NCBI GenBank assembly: GCA_019248265.1
Contig: JAEHGX010000001.1
Location: forward strand, 26,697 to 90,696
Length of the DNA stretch: 64,000 nucleotides
Direction: 5' to 3'
Source of the DNA: Candidatus Falkowbacteria bacterium S5_I03
Lineage (GTDB): Bacteria; Patescibacteriota; Patescibacteriia; Patescibacteriales; UBA12465
This document shows positions 40,784-50,010 of this stretch, piece after piece; positions within the stretch are counted from its first letter, which is position 1; each line of letters begins with the position of its first letter. The notes beneath the pieces are model-generated. The model was not told the DNA's origin. It was given only the letters and a program-made list of their open reading frames with translations, and searched no databases. Both the position numbers and the translations under genes were made by a program.

Positions 40784-43312
40784 ATGATTAGCGATTCCAA
40801 TAAAATTAAGCGAGCGGAACTAGAAAGAGCTAGATACTCTAGTTTTGTTGTTGATTTAAGGCAGTCCTTAAATCAAACAGCCAAACCTAACATTACCGAG
40901 AGTCATAAATTTGAATTTAAAAAACCAAAGTTTTCTTTAGCTCATAAACTTTCTAGACCAAAGCTATCTCTTGGTTTTAATTTTCCGGCTATTCCTAAAA
41001 TACATTTAAGTTTTCGTTCCCGGAGAAGTAATTTTTTTGGTCTTCGCCGCAATTTTAAAAAAAGTTCCGCGCATGTTTTTAAAGTTAGCCGTCAAAATGC
41101 CAATAATTTCTGGCGGGCGGCGGTTAGGGAACAGCATCGTATTCTGGGAGCCAAGTTTAAATTTAGCGGCCAGGAGCGTTTAGCAGTCGCGGAGAATAAA
41201 GTTGTCTGGTATCGGTCAATTTTATCCTTTGTCTTGGTGCTGATTTTTATAATTATTCCGATTAAGCTTTTAGCCTATTTTGAGATTTTAGATTTTAAAA
41301 ATTTAGAAACTAAAGTTTTAAACAGCTCTAAGATGGCTTTTAATAATTTAGTATCCGCCGCTGATTCGGTTTCAACCATGAATTTCCAGGAAGCGAGTAC
41401 GGAATTTTCTCAAGCAGGGAATGGATTTTTACAGGCCCAAGAAGATTTAAGCGTTATCAGCGATTCTTTATTATTTTTAGCTTCTTTATCGGGAGATCCG
41501 AAAATGAAATTAGCGGCCGAGAGTAAGCGATTTTTGGCCGCGGGAGCTCTTAGTTCCTCTTTGGGAAAAAATTTAGTGCTGGCGACCGATAGCCTATTTA
41601 ACCAACAGCCGGATAATTTTTTAGGCGCTTTGGATGGTTTTATTAAATATGGGCGTCTGGCAGTAAAGGATGCTAATGATTTAGACGAGGTAATCAGTAA
41701 AATAAATCCCGATAATTTACCGGAAGAATATCGAGCAAAATTCTTAACCCTAGCGAGCCAAACTAAAAGTTTAAGTACTAATTTGGATAATTTCGTTTCC
41801 GCGGCTGATAAAATGCGCGAAGTTTTTGGTTTGAGCAAAGACAAACGGTATTTGCTTATTTTTCAAAATAATTCCGAGCTAAGAGCTTCCGGCGGATTTT
41901 TGGGAAGCTACGCGCTTTTAGATCTTAGCGGCGGCAAGATTAAGAATTTAGAAGTGCCGGGCGGCGGTTCTTATGATACTGAAGGCGGTATGAGCGTTAA
42001 AGTTAAGGCGCCGCGTCCTTTATGGTTAGTCAATCCTCTGTGGCATTTTTGGGATGCTAACTGGTGGCCGAATTGGGTTCGCACTTCGCAAAATTTGATG
42101 TGGTTTTATGAGAAGAGCGGCGGACCGACTGTGGACGGAGTTATTAGTGTTACGCCGACAGTCGTCGAACGGCTTTTAGAAATTACCGGTCCGATTGATT
42201 TAACTGAAGATTATGGACTGGTTATTGATAGTAACAATTTTTGGGAAACCGTTCAAACGGTAGTTGAACATAAGAATTTAGAAAAAACTAATCCTGGAGC
42301 CGCGGCCGATTTTAAAGAGGCTAGCGGGTTTAAGGAGTCTACTACCACGATTGACGTTTCCGTGCCGCTGGAGCAGGGGTTAGATAAGAACGTTGATAAT
42401 AAGCCTAAAAAAATTATTGGTGATTTGATGGCTAAAATTTTGGAGACTTTGCCGCAAAAATTAAATCGCGATAGCTTGGTTAAAATAATTTCCGCCTTCG
42501 AAGACAGCTTGGCGGAAAAGCAAGTAATGTTTTATTTTACCGATCCGGCTTTGGAGTCGGAAGTGAGCGCCCGCAATTATGGCGGTGAAATAAAAAATGC
42601 CCCGCGTGATTATTTGTTGGTCGTTAATACTAACATTGCCGGCCAGAAATCCGATCGGAAAATGACGGAGAAGATTGAGCAATTATCGCAAGTGAGTCCG
42701 AGTGGAAAAATTATCAACCAAGTTAAAATTACCAGAACTCATTCCGGTCAAAAAAATGAAATTTTAACGGGCGTGAGAAATGTCAATTGGCTGCGAGTTT
42801 ATGTGCCCGCCGGCAGTCGCTTGTTGTCTGCTTCCGGATTTCAAGTTCCTGATGCCGTTTATTTCGAAGAGCCTGATAGCTCTTGGGAAAGCAGTAAATT
42901 ATTGGCCAATGAAGAGGCGGCCGTCACTGATCCTGCTAGCGGCGCTAAAATATATCAAGAAGACGGGAAAACGGTTTTTGCCGGCTGGGTAATGGTTGAT
43001 CCCGGTCAGACGGTAGAAATAAATTTAAGCTATGAACTGCCGTTTAATTTTTTTGAAGCCGCGCCCGATAACGGTTTCTTGAATAGGTTAAACAATCTAT
43101 TGAATCCGGATTCTAAAAATTTATGGTCATATTCGCTACTCGTTCAAAAACAGCCGGGAGCCGCTGCCAGCGAATTTCACAGCCGTTTGGATATCGCCGA
43201 ACCGGTGGAAGTTTTTTGGAAGCATCCGGATAATCTATCCTGGTCTAACGGTTGGGAAATTTTTGACGAAATAAACGCCGATAAATATTTTTCCGTGTTA
43301 TTAAAAAAATAA
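40784..43312 (+). CDS. DUF4012 membrane protein
   Basis: The 842-residue protein has a long basic N-terminus (1-140, rich in Lys, Arg and Ser), one membrane segment (about 143-165) and a large external part. The DUF4012 core lies at about 345-480 and is recognised from LIFQNNSELRASGGFLGSYALLDL, GGSYDTEGG and the Trp-rich LWHFWDANWWPNW. DUF4012 resembles LytR-CpsA-Psr-like enzymes in context and may attach polymers to the cell surface, but its activity is not known. Insertions rich in Thr and Asp lie at about 495-540. Its neighbours, a GT4 and an Ig-like repeat protein, support a surface-polymer role. Confidence 0.85.
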   Translation: MISDSNKIKRAELERARYSSFVVDLRQSLNQTAKPNITESHKFEFKKPKFSLAHKLSRPKLSLGFNFPAIPKIHLSFRSRRSNFFGLRRNFKKSSAHVFKVSRQNANNFWRAAVREQHRILGAKFKFSGQERLAVAENKVVWYRSILSFVLVLIFIIIPIKLLAYFEILDFKNLETKVLNSSKMAFNNLVSAADSVSTMNFQEASTEFSQAGNGFLQAQEDLSVISDSLLFLASLSGDPKMKLAAESKRFLAAGALSSSLGKNLVLATDSLFNQQPDNFLGALDGFIKYGRLAVKDANDLDEVISKINPDNLPEEYRAKFLTLASQTKSLSTNLDNFVSAADKMREVFGLSKDKRYLLIFQNNSELRASGGFLGSYALLDLSGGKIKNLEVPGGGSYDTEGGMSVKVKAPRPLWLVNPLWHFWDANWWPNWVRTSQNLMWFYEKSGGPTVDGVISVTPTVVERLLEITGPIDLTEDYGLVIDSNNFWETVQTVVEHKNLEKTNPGAAADFKEASGFKESTTTIDVSVPLEQGLDKNVDNKPKKIIGDLMAKILETLPQKLNRDSLVKIISAFEDSLAEKQVMFYFTDPALESEVSARNYGGEIKNAPRDYLLVVNTNIAGQKSDRKMTEKIEQLSQVSPSGKIINQVKITRTHSGQKNEILTGVRNVNWLRVYVPAGSRLLSASGFQVPDAVYFEEPDSSWESSKLLANEEAAVTDPASGAKIYQEDGKTVFAGWVMVDPGQTVEINLSYELPFNFFEAAPDNGFLNRLNNLLNPDSKNLWSYSLLVQKQPGAAASEFHSRLDIAEPVEVFWKHPDNLSWSNGWEIFDEINADKYFSVLLKK

Positions 43313-43338
43313 AAAAATAAAATAATAAAATAATACAT

Positions 43339-45339
43339 ATGGCTAGTGGCAAAAAAGTTAAGAAGATAATTAGAATTGACAAGGAAAAAAAATCCGGTTT
43401 GTCAGCCTTTGTCGAGCGTCCGGTTCCAACCGAAAACGAAGTGGAAAATTTTGAACGCGTAGTCGGGCAAGAAATAAGGCACCAAGAAATTGATTCTAAA
43501 TTGACAGAAATTTATAGCGACAAAAAAGGTGCGCTGATTAATGTTAAAAAGATGACCGTCAAGCGCCAGCAGATTTTTGTCATTAAAATACTCAAACAGC
43601 TATTTACCGTCGTTCTCTTGGCACTCGCCGCCTATTTTTCTTATTTTTATTTTTTCAATCGCGGCAACGATATGAGTGGCTTAGAATTTTCCATTGTCGC
43701 TCCGGAAAATATCAAAGCAGGGGAAGAGTTTTCTTATCAAATAAAATATGATAATCCGACCAAATTTCCGCTAACCAATATTCGTTTGGAATTGCAATAT
43801 CCGGATAATTTTATTTTTTCTTCCGCTTCCTTGACTCCTGTTAGCGGTAATTATGGTTTTAATTTGCCGGATTTAGCTTCCGGCGGAAGCGGCTCTTTAT
43901 TGGTGAGCGGCAAGATAATTTCTCCGGCCGATTCGGTTAATGTCGTTTCCGGACGTTTGACTTATATTCCATCTAATTTTTCCAGTGAATTTAAAAAAGA
44001 GAGCTCGGCGGCCACGGTCGTTAGCGGTATTGGATTCCAAGTTGGAGTTGAAGCTTCCAATACGGCTTTCTTGGGGCAAAATAATGAAATAAATATTTCT
44101 TTTTTTCAAGTTGATAATAATCAGCTCGGAGATTTTAATATTAAATTTATACTGCCGGGAGACGGGGTGGCTAGTTTTAATGATGTTAATCAGAGCGCAA
44201 CCTCTTCCGCGGTTGCTTCCACCAGCTCAAGCACCAAACTGCAAATCGTCGGGGAAGGAGCTAATACCTGGTCGGTCTTGGGATTGAACGCGGAAAACTC
44301 TAACCAGAAATTAGCCTTTAATTATTTGTTTAAGAATCAGCCCGATAAAACTGATCTAGTCATCAGATTGGAAAAGAAATTAGCTGACGGGCAAACCTAT
44401 GTTTTTTGGGAAAAAACAATCAGCCCGGAAATTGTAAAAAGTGATTTGAATTTAACGTTGTTTTTAAATGGTTCTAAGAATAATGGCGCGGCCAGTTTTG
44501 GCGATACTTTAAACTACACCTTAAATTATAGCAACAAAGGAGCTAATAGTTTTAAAGACGCGGTAATTATGGCCGTGGTTGATGGTTATTTTTTAGATTT
44601 ATCTTCAATTCATGCTGATAAAAACGGCGAAGCTCAAAACGGCAAAATAGTTTGGACTAAGCAGGAATTACCGGCGTTGGCAGAAATCAAGCCCGGCGAT
44701 GAAGGCGAAATAAATTTTTCCGTTAAGTTAAAAAATTATCGGGAAAGCGATTTTGGCAACAAATTGGAAATTTCCGCTTACTCGCAATACGGCATTGATA
44801 ATAAAACCGCAGCTGAGAACAACAAAAGTAATATTATTGTTACGAAGCTGAATAGCGATCTGGTTTTGGCTGAACAAGTTCGTTATTTTGATGATGATAA
44901 CGCCCCGGTCGGTTCCGGACCTTTGCCGCCAAAAGTTGGCGAGAAGAGTAGTTTCAAGGTTTATTGGACTGTTAAAAATAATTTGCATGAGTTGAGCGCG
45001 GCCAGTGTTGTCTTAAATTTACCGGCACAAGTTTCTTGGGATAATTCAGTTAATGCCGGAGTCGGAAACTTATACTACGACAGTTCGCGCCATGCAGTCG
45101 TTTGGGATATTGGCCGCTTGCCGGTCTCCGTTTATCAAGTTGATGCCGCTTTTTCAATTTCAGTAATACCAAGTTCTGCCGACCTTGATAAGATTTTAAT
45201 TCTTTCCCCTGGTTCAGTTATTACCGCCCTGGATAATGAGACCCAGTCCACCATCACTAAAAAAACTAGCCCTAAAACCACCAAGCTGGAGGACGACGAT
45301 ATTGCCGGTTTAAATAATTCTGGTCGGGTGTCTCAATAA
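43339..45339 (+). CDS. Single-pass membrane protein with Ig-like repeats
   Basis: The 666-residue protein has a charged cytoplasmic part (1-78), one membrane segment (about 80-105) and an external part of ~550 residues. That part consists of DUF11-like beta-sandwich repeats: EFSYQIKYDNPTKFPLTNIRLELQYP near 130, a degenerate unit near 240-350, NYTLNYSNKGANSFKDAVI near 390, and a fourth with FKVYWTVKNNLHELSAASVVL near 540. Such repeats often space enzymes or adhesins from the membrane. The C-terminal tail is short and acidic. It follows the DUF4012 gene by 26 bases and may work with it. Confidence 0.75.
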   Translation: MASGKKVKKIIRIDKEKKSGLSAFVERPVPTENEVENFERVVGQEIRHQEIDSKLTEIYSDKKGALINVKKMTVKRQQIFVIKILKQLFTVVLLALAAYFSYFYFFNRGNDMSGLEFSIVAPENIKAGEEFSYQIKYDNPTKFPLTNIRLELQYPDNFIFSSASLTPVSGNYGFNLPDLASGGSGSLLVSGKIISPADSVNVVSGRLTYIPSNFSSEFKKESSAATVVSGIGFQVGVEASNTAFLGQNNEINISFFQVDNNQLGDFNIKFILPGDGVASFNDVNQSATSSAVASTSSSTKLQIVGEGANTWSVLGLNAENSNQKLAFNYLFKNQPDKTDLVIRLEKKLADGQTYVFWEKTISPEIVKSDLNLTLFLNGSKNNGAASFGDTLNYTLNYSNKGANSFKDAVIMAVVDGYFLDLSSIHADKNGEAQNGKIVWTKQELPALAEIKPGDEGEINFSVKLKNYRESDFGNKLEISAYSQYGIDNKTAAENNKSNIIVTKLNSDLVLAEQVRYFDDDNAPVGSGPLPPKVGEKSSFKVYWTVKNNLHELSAASVVLNLPAQVSWDNSVNAGVGNLYYDSSRHAVVWDIGRLPVSVYQVDAAFSISVIPSSADLDKILILSPGSVITALDNETQSTITKKTSPKTTKLEDDDIAGLNNSGRVSQ

Positions 45340-45361
45340 TATCAGTGTTTAAGTTAATCCA

Positions 45362-46471
45362 ATGTTTAAATTAATTAAGACTAAGAAAAACGGTTTGCGC
45401 CAAGGAGAAATTAAAGTTCCTCACGGGCTTTTAAAAACGCCGTTTTATATGCCGGATGCTACGCGCGCTTTTGTTAAATTAACCGATAATCATGACCTGA
45501 TCAGAACCGACACCCGCGCTTTGGTAGTTAATACTTTTCATCTTTACCTTCAGCCAGGACTGAAGACTATTAAAAAGGCGGGCGGAATTCATAATTTTAT
45601 GAATTGGAAGGGTCCACTATTATCTGATTCCGGCGGGTTTCAAGTTTTTTCCTTGATTCATAAAAATAACCACATGGGGAAGATTAAAGATGAAGGCGTA
45701 ACTTTTAAATCTCCGCTTGATGGTTCCTGGCATGAGCTTACTCCGGAAAAATCAATTCAAATTCAATTTGAATTAGGAGTAGATATGATGGTCTGTTTGG
45801 ACGATTGTCCGCCCAATGAATTCGCGCGCGCCGATTTAGAAATTGCGGTTGAGCGCACTTTGCGCTGGGCCAAAAGATGCCGCCAAGAGTATGATAAGCA
45901 GTTGAAAAAACGCCGGTTGAGCGGAGCTAAACGACCGTTGTTGTTTGCGGTCATCCAGGGCGGAGCCGAAATTGATTTACGCGCCCATTGTGCCGCCGAA
46001 TTGGTAAAAATCGGTTTTGATGGTTATGGTTTCGGCGCCCGACCGATTGATAAACAGGGAAATTTTTTAGAAGCAGTTTTGCGTCAAACAGCTGCTTTTA
46101 TTCCTAAAACCGCGATTAGATTTGCTCTGGGAATCGGTACACCCGAGGATATCAAGCGCTGCGCGCTAATGGGTTGGGATATTTTTGATTGCGTTATTCC
46201 TACTCGCGAGGGCCGCCATGGGCGTTTATTTTTAGAGGCTCGGAGCGCCAAAAATAATTTGAAATATCAAACCATTAATATTAGTAACGCTAAATTTGCC
46301 GGAGATTTTAGCCCGATTAATAAAAATAGCGCGCTCTTGGAACTGCGCAGTCATTCGCGCGCTTATTTGCACCATCTTTTTCGTTTAAAGGAACCCTTGG
46401 GACAAAAACTGGCTAGTTTAAATAATTTGGAGTTTTATCAGAAATTATTGAAAAATCTTGATAAAATTTAA
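45362..46471 (+). CDS. tgt: tRNA-guanine transglycosylase homologue lacking zinc ligands
   Basis: Tgt swaps guanine at tRNA position 34 for a 7-deazaguanine base. The 369-residue TIM-barrel protein keeps the general acid Asp89 (SDSGGFQVFSL), LDDCPP with base-contacting Asp and Cys, the VIQGGAEIDLR strand and the nucleophile Asp276 (FDCVIPTREGRHG). Two key regions differ. The base-recognition motif GGLAVGE reads GARPIDK (225-231), with Lys231 for the Glu. The zinc site Cys-x-Cys-x2-Cys...His reads Ser323, Leu325, Leu328 and Asn354, although SRAYLHHL beside it is intact. Either the protein folds without zinc and uses another base, or it has lost the classical activity. No queuosine genes are in the window. 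Confidence 0.85.
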   Translation: MFKLIKTKKNGLRQGEIKVPHGLLKTPFYMPDATRAFVKLTDNHDLIRTDTRALVVNTFHLYLQPGLKTIKKAGGIHNFMNWKGPLLSDSGGFQVFSLIHKNNHMGKIKDEGVTFKSPLDGSWHELTPEKSIQIQFELGVDMMVCLDDCPPNEFARADLEIAVERTLRWAKRCRQEYDKQLKKRRLSGAKRPLLFAVIQGGAEIDLRAHCAAELVKIGFDGYGFGARPIDKQGNFLEAVLRQTAAFIPKTAIRFALGIGTPEDIKRCALMGWDIFDCVIPTREGRHGRLFLEARSAKNNLKYQTINISNAKFAGDFSPINKNSALLELRSHSRAYLHHLFRLKEPLGQKLASLNNLEFYQKLLKNLDKI

Positions 46472-46486
46472 GTTTTACTCTATACT
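46458..46486 (+). promoter_or_regulatory. pyk promoter inside the end of tgt
   Basis: TTGATA (46458-46463) and TATACT (46481-46486) are 17 bases apart; the -35 lies within the last codons of tgt. Confidence 0.6.
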
Positions 46487-46515
46487 GCTAGGCGTAAATA
46501 TTAATTTAATTTTTT

Positions 46516-47541
46516 ATGAATACGAAGGTTATTGCTACTATCGGGCCTAAAAGTGAGGCCCCGGAAAAACTACTGGCGCTTTTAAAGGCGGGAGTTGATA
46601 TTGTTCGAGTTAATTTTTCCCACGCTAACTATGAACAGTATCTTAAAATTAGAAAATTAGTTTTAGATTTCAATAAAACCAGCGACCGCAAAGTTTCTGT
46701 TTTACTGGATCTTCAAGGGCCGAGAATTAGAGTCGGAAAGATGCCGGAAGGCGGAATAATTTTAAACGATGGCCGGGTTTATAATTTTACCTTTTCCAAA
46801 GATGCTCATAAAATCGGCGGCGTTATTCCGATTGATAATCAAGATTTATATTTAGATATTAAAAAAAATCAACCGCTATTCTTGTGTAATGGCGAAATTG
46901 AATTGATTGTTACCGGCGTTAAAAATAAAGTTATTAGTGCTAAAGTTATTCACGGCGGATTACTCACGTCCCATAAAGGAATTAATGTTCCTGATACCAA
47001 TATGCGCAAAGGCGGTTTAACGCCCAAGGATATTAAAGATTTAAAATTTGGTTTAAAGGCGGGCGTTGAATATTTCGGCTTATCTTTTGTACAGACGGCC
47101 GCAGATGTTTTTAAATTGCGCAAATTAATCGGCAAGCATAAAGTTGGGATAATTTCTAAGATTGAGAGGGGAATCGCTTTAAAGAATATTGATGAAATTA
47201 TTGTTGCTTCTAATGTTATAATGATTGCTCGCGGCGATTTGGGAATTGAAACTCCGATTGAGAATTTGCCGATTGTGCAAAAAAATCTTATTAGACACGC
47301 CCATTGGCACGAAACCCCGGCCATTATTGCTACTCAAGTAATGACCTCAATGATTAAAAGCCCTAGCCCGACGCGCGCGGAAATCAGCGATATCGCTAAC
47401 GCCGTTTTAGATGGCGCGGACGTAATTATGCTTTCCGACGAAACCGCCGTTGGCGATTATGGTTTGGAAGCGGTTCGTATTTTACGGAAAGTGATTGATA
47501 GGACGGAAAAATATATTAATAAAGAGTGTATTAATTTTTAA
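46516..47541 (+). CDS. pyk: Pyruvate kinase, lacking the C-terminal domain
   Basis: Pyruvate kinase makes pyruvate and ATP from phosphoenolpyruvate. The 341-residue protein has KVIATIGPKS, IVRVNFSHA, LLDLQGPRIRVG, a short B domain (about 70-165), the catalytic Lys in ISKIERGIAL, the metal site MIARGDLGIE and ATQVMTSMIKSPSPTRAEISDIANAV. The usual C-terminal allosteric domain of ~120 residues is missing; the frame ends soon after the barrel with a clean stop. The enzyme should be catalytic but not regulated by the usual sugar phosphates. Eno follows directly, so the last two steps of glycolysis are linked. Confidence 0.92.
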   Translation: MNTKVIATIGPKSEAPEKLLALLKAGVDIVRVNFSHANYEQYLKIRKLVLDFNKTSDRKVSVLLDLQGPRIRVGKMPEGGIILNDGRVYNFTFSKDAHKIGGVIPIDNQDLYLDIKKNQPLFLCNGEIELIVTGVKNKVISAKVIHGGLLTSHKGINVPDTNMRKGGLTPKDIKDLKFGLKAGVEYFGLSFVQTAADVFKLRKLIGKHKVGIISKIERGIALKNIDEIIVASNVIMIARGDLGIETPIENLPIVQKNLIRHAHWHETPAIIATQVMTSMIKSPSPTRAEISDIANAVLDGADVIMLSDETAVGDYGLEAVRILRKVIDRTEKYINKECINF

Positions 47542-47550
47542 TTTTTGGAT

Positions 47551-48843
47551 ATGAAAATAACAGCTATTAGCGCCTTGGAGATTTTAGATTCTCGAGGCAA
47601 CCCTACGGTGTCCGCTAAAGTAATTTTAGATAATGGCGCCAGCGGCCAAGCTATGGTCCCGAGCGGAGCCTCTACCGGCTCCTATGAGGCTGTAGAGCTG
47701 CGTGACGGCGATAAGTCTCAATATCATGGCCAGGGAGTTTTAAACGCTATCAGAAACATTACCGAGAAAATCGCTCCGGCTCTTATTGGTTGCGACGTTG
47801 AAGACCAGCAAAAAATTGATGAAATTATGATTGCGCTTGACGGTACCGAGAATAAGGCAGTTTTAGGGGCTAACGCTATTTTGGCTGTTTCTTTAGCGGC
47901 GGCTCGAGCAGCCGCGGCTGGATTAAAACAACCGCTTTATCAATATCTCTCCAAATTTAATCCTGATTTTTCGGGTAAATACTTTTTGCCAATGCCGATG
48001 ATGAACGTTTTAAACGGGGGCAAACATGCGGATTGGGCAACTGATATCCAAGAATATATGATTTTGCCGGTTGGCGCTAAGAATATGGCCACGGCCGTGA
48101 GAATGTGCGCGGAGATTTATCAGTCTTTAAAAAAAGTTTTAAAAGCTAAAAATTATAGCATCAGCGTCGGCGATGAGGGTGGATTTGCGCCGGCCGTCAG
48201 CAGTAATGCCGAAGCCTTTGAGCTTCTAAAGTCGGCCACCGAACAATCCGGTTATAAGCTGGGGACGGATATTATTTTTGGAATTGATGCCGCGGCCACG
48301 GAATTTTATGCTGACGGTAAATATAATTTGAAAAAAGAGAATCGTGTTTTGAATAGCGCCGAATTAGCTGACTTTTATGGCAAATTAATGACTGAGTACC
48401 CGATTTATTCATTAGAAGATGTTTTTGCCGAAGATGATTGGGAAGGCTTTCAAAATTTCTTGAAAGATAATCCTAATCGGCAGCTAGTTGGCGATGATTT
48501 ATATGTAACCAATGTTAAGCGCTTGGAGAAGGGGATTGCCAATCAGAGTTCCAATTCCATCTTAATAAAACTCAACCAAATCGGAACTTTGTCGGAAACG
48601 GTAGCCGCTATCTTATTGGCTAGAAAAAATAAGTTGACCGCCGTTATTTCTCATCGCAGCGGCGAAACTGAAGATGCTTTTATTGCGGATTTGGCGACTG
48701 CTATGGGAACGGGGCAAATTAAAACCGGCGCTCCGGCTCGAGCCGAGAGAACCGCTAAGTATAATCGTTTGATGGAAATAGAAAATGATTTGGGTAAGAA
48801 TTCTGAATTTTCTCAGTTTCCATTTTTAGCCCTCAATAATTAA
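47551..48843 (+). CDS. eno: Enolase
   Basis: Enolase turns 2-phosphoglycerate into phosphoenolpyruvate. The 430-residue protein has LDSRGNPTVSA, VPSGASTGSYEAVELRDGD, the catalytic Glu in SVGDEGGFAP, metal ligands in FGIDAAATEF, SLEDVFAEDDW and VGDDLYVTN, the catalytic Lys in ILIKLNQIGT, and SHRSGETEDAFIADLA. Length is normal. The ATG at 47551 lies nine bases after pyk. A GGCGCC-TTAAAAC-GGCGCC hairpin follows the gene at 48852-48870 and may be a weak terminator. Confidence 0.97.
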   Translation: MKITAISALEILDSRGNPTVSAKVILDNGASGQAMVPSGASTGSYEAVELRDGDKSQYHGQGVLNAIRNITEKIAPALIGCDVEDQQKIDEIMIALDGTENKAVLGANAILAVSLAAARAAAAGLKQPLYQYLSKFNPDFSGKYFLPMPMMNVLNGGKHADWATDIQEYMILPVGAKNMATAVRMCAEIYQSLKKVLKAKNYSISVGDEGGFAPAVSSNAEAFELLKSATEQSGYKLGTDIIFGIDAAATEFYADGKYNLKKENRVLNSAELADFYGKLMTEYPIYSLEDVFAEDDWEGFQNFLKDNPNRQLVGDDLYVTNVKRLEKGIANQSSNSILIKLNQIGTLSETVAAILLARKNKLTAVISHRSGETEDAFIADLATAMGTGQIKTGAPARAERTAKYNRLMEIENDLGKNSEFSQFPFLALNN

Positions 48844-48882
48844 TCAAGCCAGGCGCCTTAAAACGGCGCCGCTTTAAGCTAT

Positions 48883-49992
48883 ATGATGCAGTTAATCTTT
48901 TTTGCTGTTTCCGCTCTGGTCTTGCTGTTCGGTCATTTTTTAATTTGGCTCGCCGTAGTTAAATTTTTTGGTTTAACCGCCCTAGGTGCCAAGATAACAG
49001 CCGCCATTATAATCGCCTTTTTATTTTTGTCCGCTATCGCCGCTTCCTATTTGATTCATAAGTGGGATAATTTGGCAACCCGCTGGTATTATATGATTGC
49101 CGGTTTTTGGATTGGGGTGTTAGTTAATTTTTTCTTAAGCTTGCTATTGGTTTTAATCATAAAAATGTTAGGAATTTGGTTTGGCTTTAGTCTGTCTCCC
49201 GCGGTTTACAAATCAATTTTAATAATCGGAACTTTTCTGATTTCCGCTTATGGATTATATGGAGCTTTTGTTCCCAGAATTAAAGATTATGAAGTCAGAA
49301 TCAAAGATTTACCCCTGGCTTGGCAAGGAAAAACTGTGGTTCAGATTTCCGATATTCATCTCGGACCGGTTTATCGGAAACATTTTTTCTCGCGGACGAT
49401 TGATAAAATTAACACTTTAAATCCGGAGGCGGTTTTTATCACCGGCGATTTATTTGATGGGATGGAATCTGACTTCTCTTGGATGAATACCCCCTTCGCC
49501 CGCTTAAAAGCCCCCAAAGGAGTTTATTACTCTTTCGGTAATCATGATTTATATTTAGGCTTTGATCGGGTTAAAGATTTATTGAAGAATAATCCGGTGG
49601 AAATTTTAGATAATCGCCGTGTTTTAGTCGATGGCCTGCAAGTTATCGGCATTAATTATTCTTTTGATAGAAGTTTTGATTTATATAAAACTATTCTTGA
49701 TCAATCCGGTTACACCGAAACGCAGCCAAGCATCTTGTTGTTCCACGAGCCCAAGAGAATCGATGCCGCCAGTCAGGCGGGAATAGATTTGCAGCTTTCC
49801 GGCCATACTCACCGCGGGCAGCTGTTTCCTTTTAATGCTCTAGCTAATTTAGCCTACAAGGGGTATGGTTATGGCTTGTCTAAAATCGGAACCTTTAATT
49901 TGATTGTTAATGGCGGTTTAGGGACTTGGGGACCGCCGATGCGCACCACTAGCCAATCAGAAATAGTTAGAATTAAGTTATTGCCACTATAA
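48883..49992 (+). CDS. Membrane-bound metallophosphoesterase (YkuE-like)
   Basis: The 369-residue protein has four N-terminal membrane segments (within residues 1-125), then a calcineurin-like phosphoesterase domain. The metal motifs are all present: QISDIHLGP (Asp, His), FITGDLFDG (Asp), FGNHDLY (Asn, His), FHEPKR (His) and SGHTHRGQ (His). Members act on lipids, nucleotides or phosphodiesters; YkuE-like ones are tied to the cell envelope. Substrate is unknown. It follows eno after a 39-base gap and rlmN comes 18 bases later, so transcription may continue through. Confidence 0.87.
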   Translation: MMQLIFFAVSALVLLFGHFLIWLAVVKFFGLTALGAKITAAIIIAFLFLSAIAASYLIHKWDNLATRWYYMIAGFWIGVLVNFFLSLLLVLIIKMLGIWFGFSLSPAVYKSILIIGTFLISAYGLYGAFVPRIKDYEVRIKDLPLAWQGKTVVQISDIHLGPVYRKHFFSRTIDKINTLNPEAVFITGDLFDGMESDFSWMNTPFARLKAPKGVYYSFGNHDLYLGFDRVKDLLKNNPVEILDNRRVLVDGLQVIGINYSFDRSFDLYKTILDQSGYTETQPSILLFHEPKRIDAASQAGIDLQLSGHTHRGQLFPFNALANLAYKGYGYGLSKIGTFNLIVNGGLGTWGPPMRTTSQSEIVRIKLLPL

Positions 49993-50010
49993 TTAATTAA
50001 GCATTTTAAG

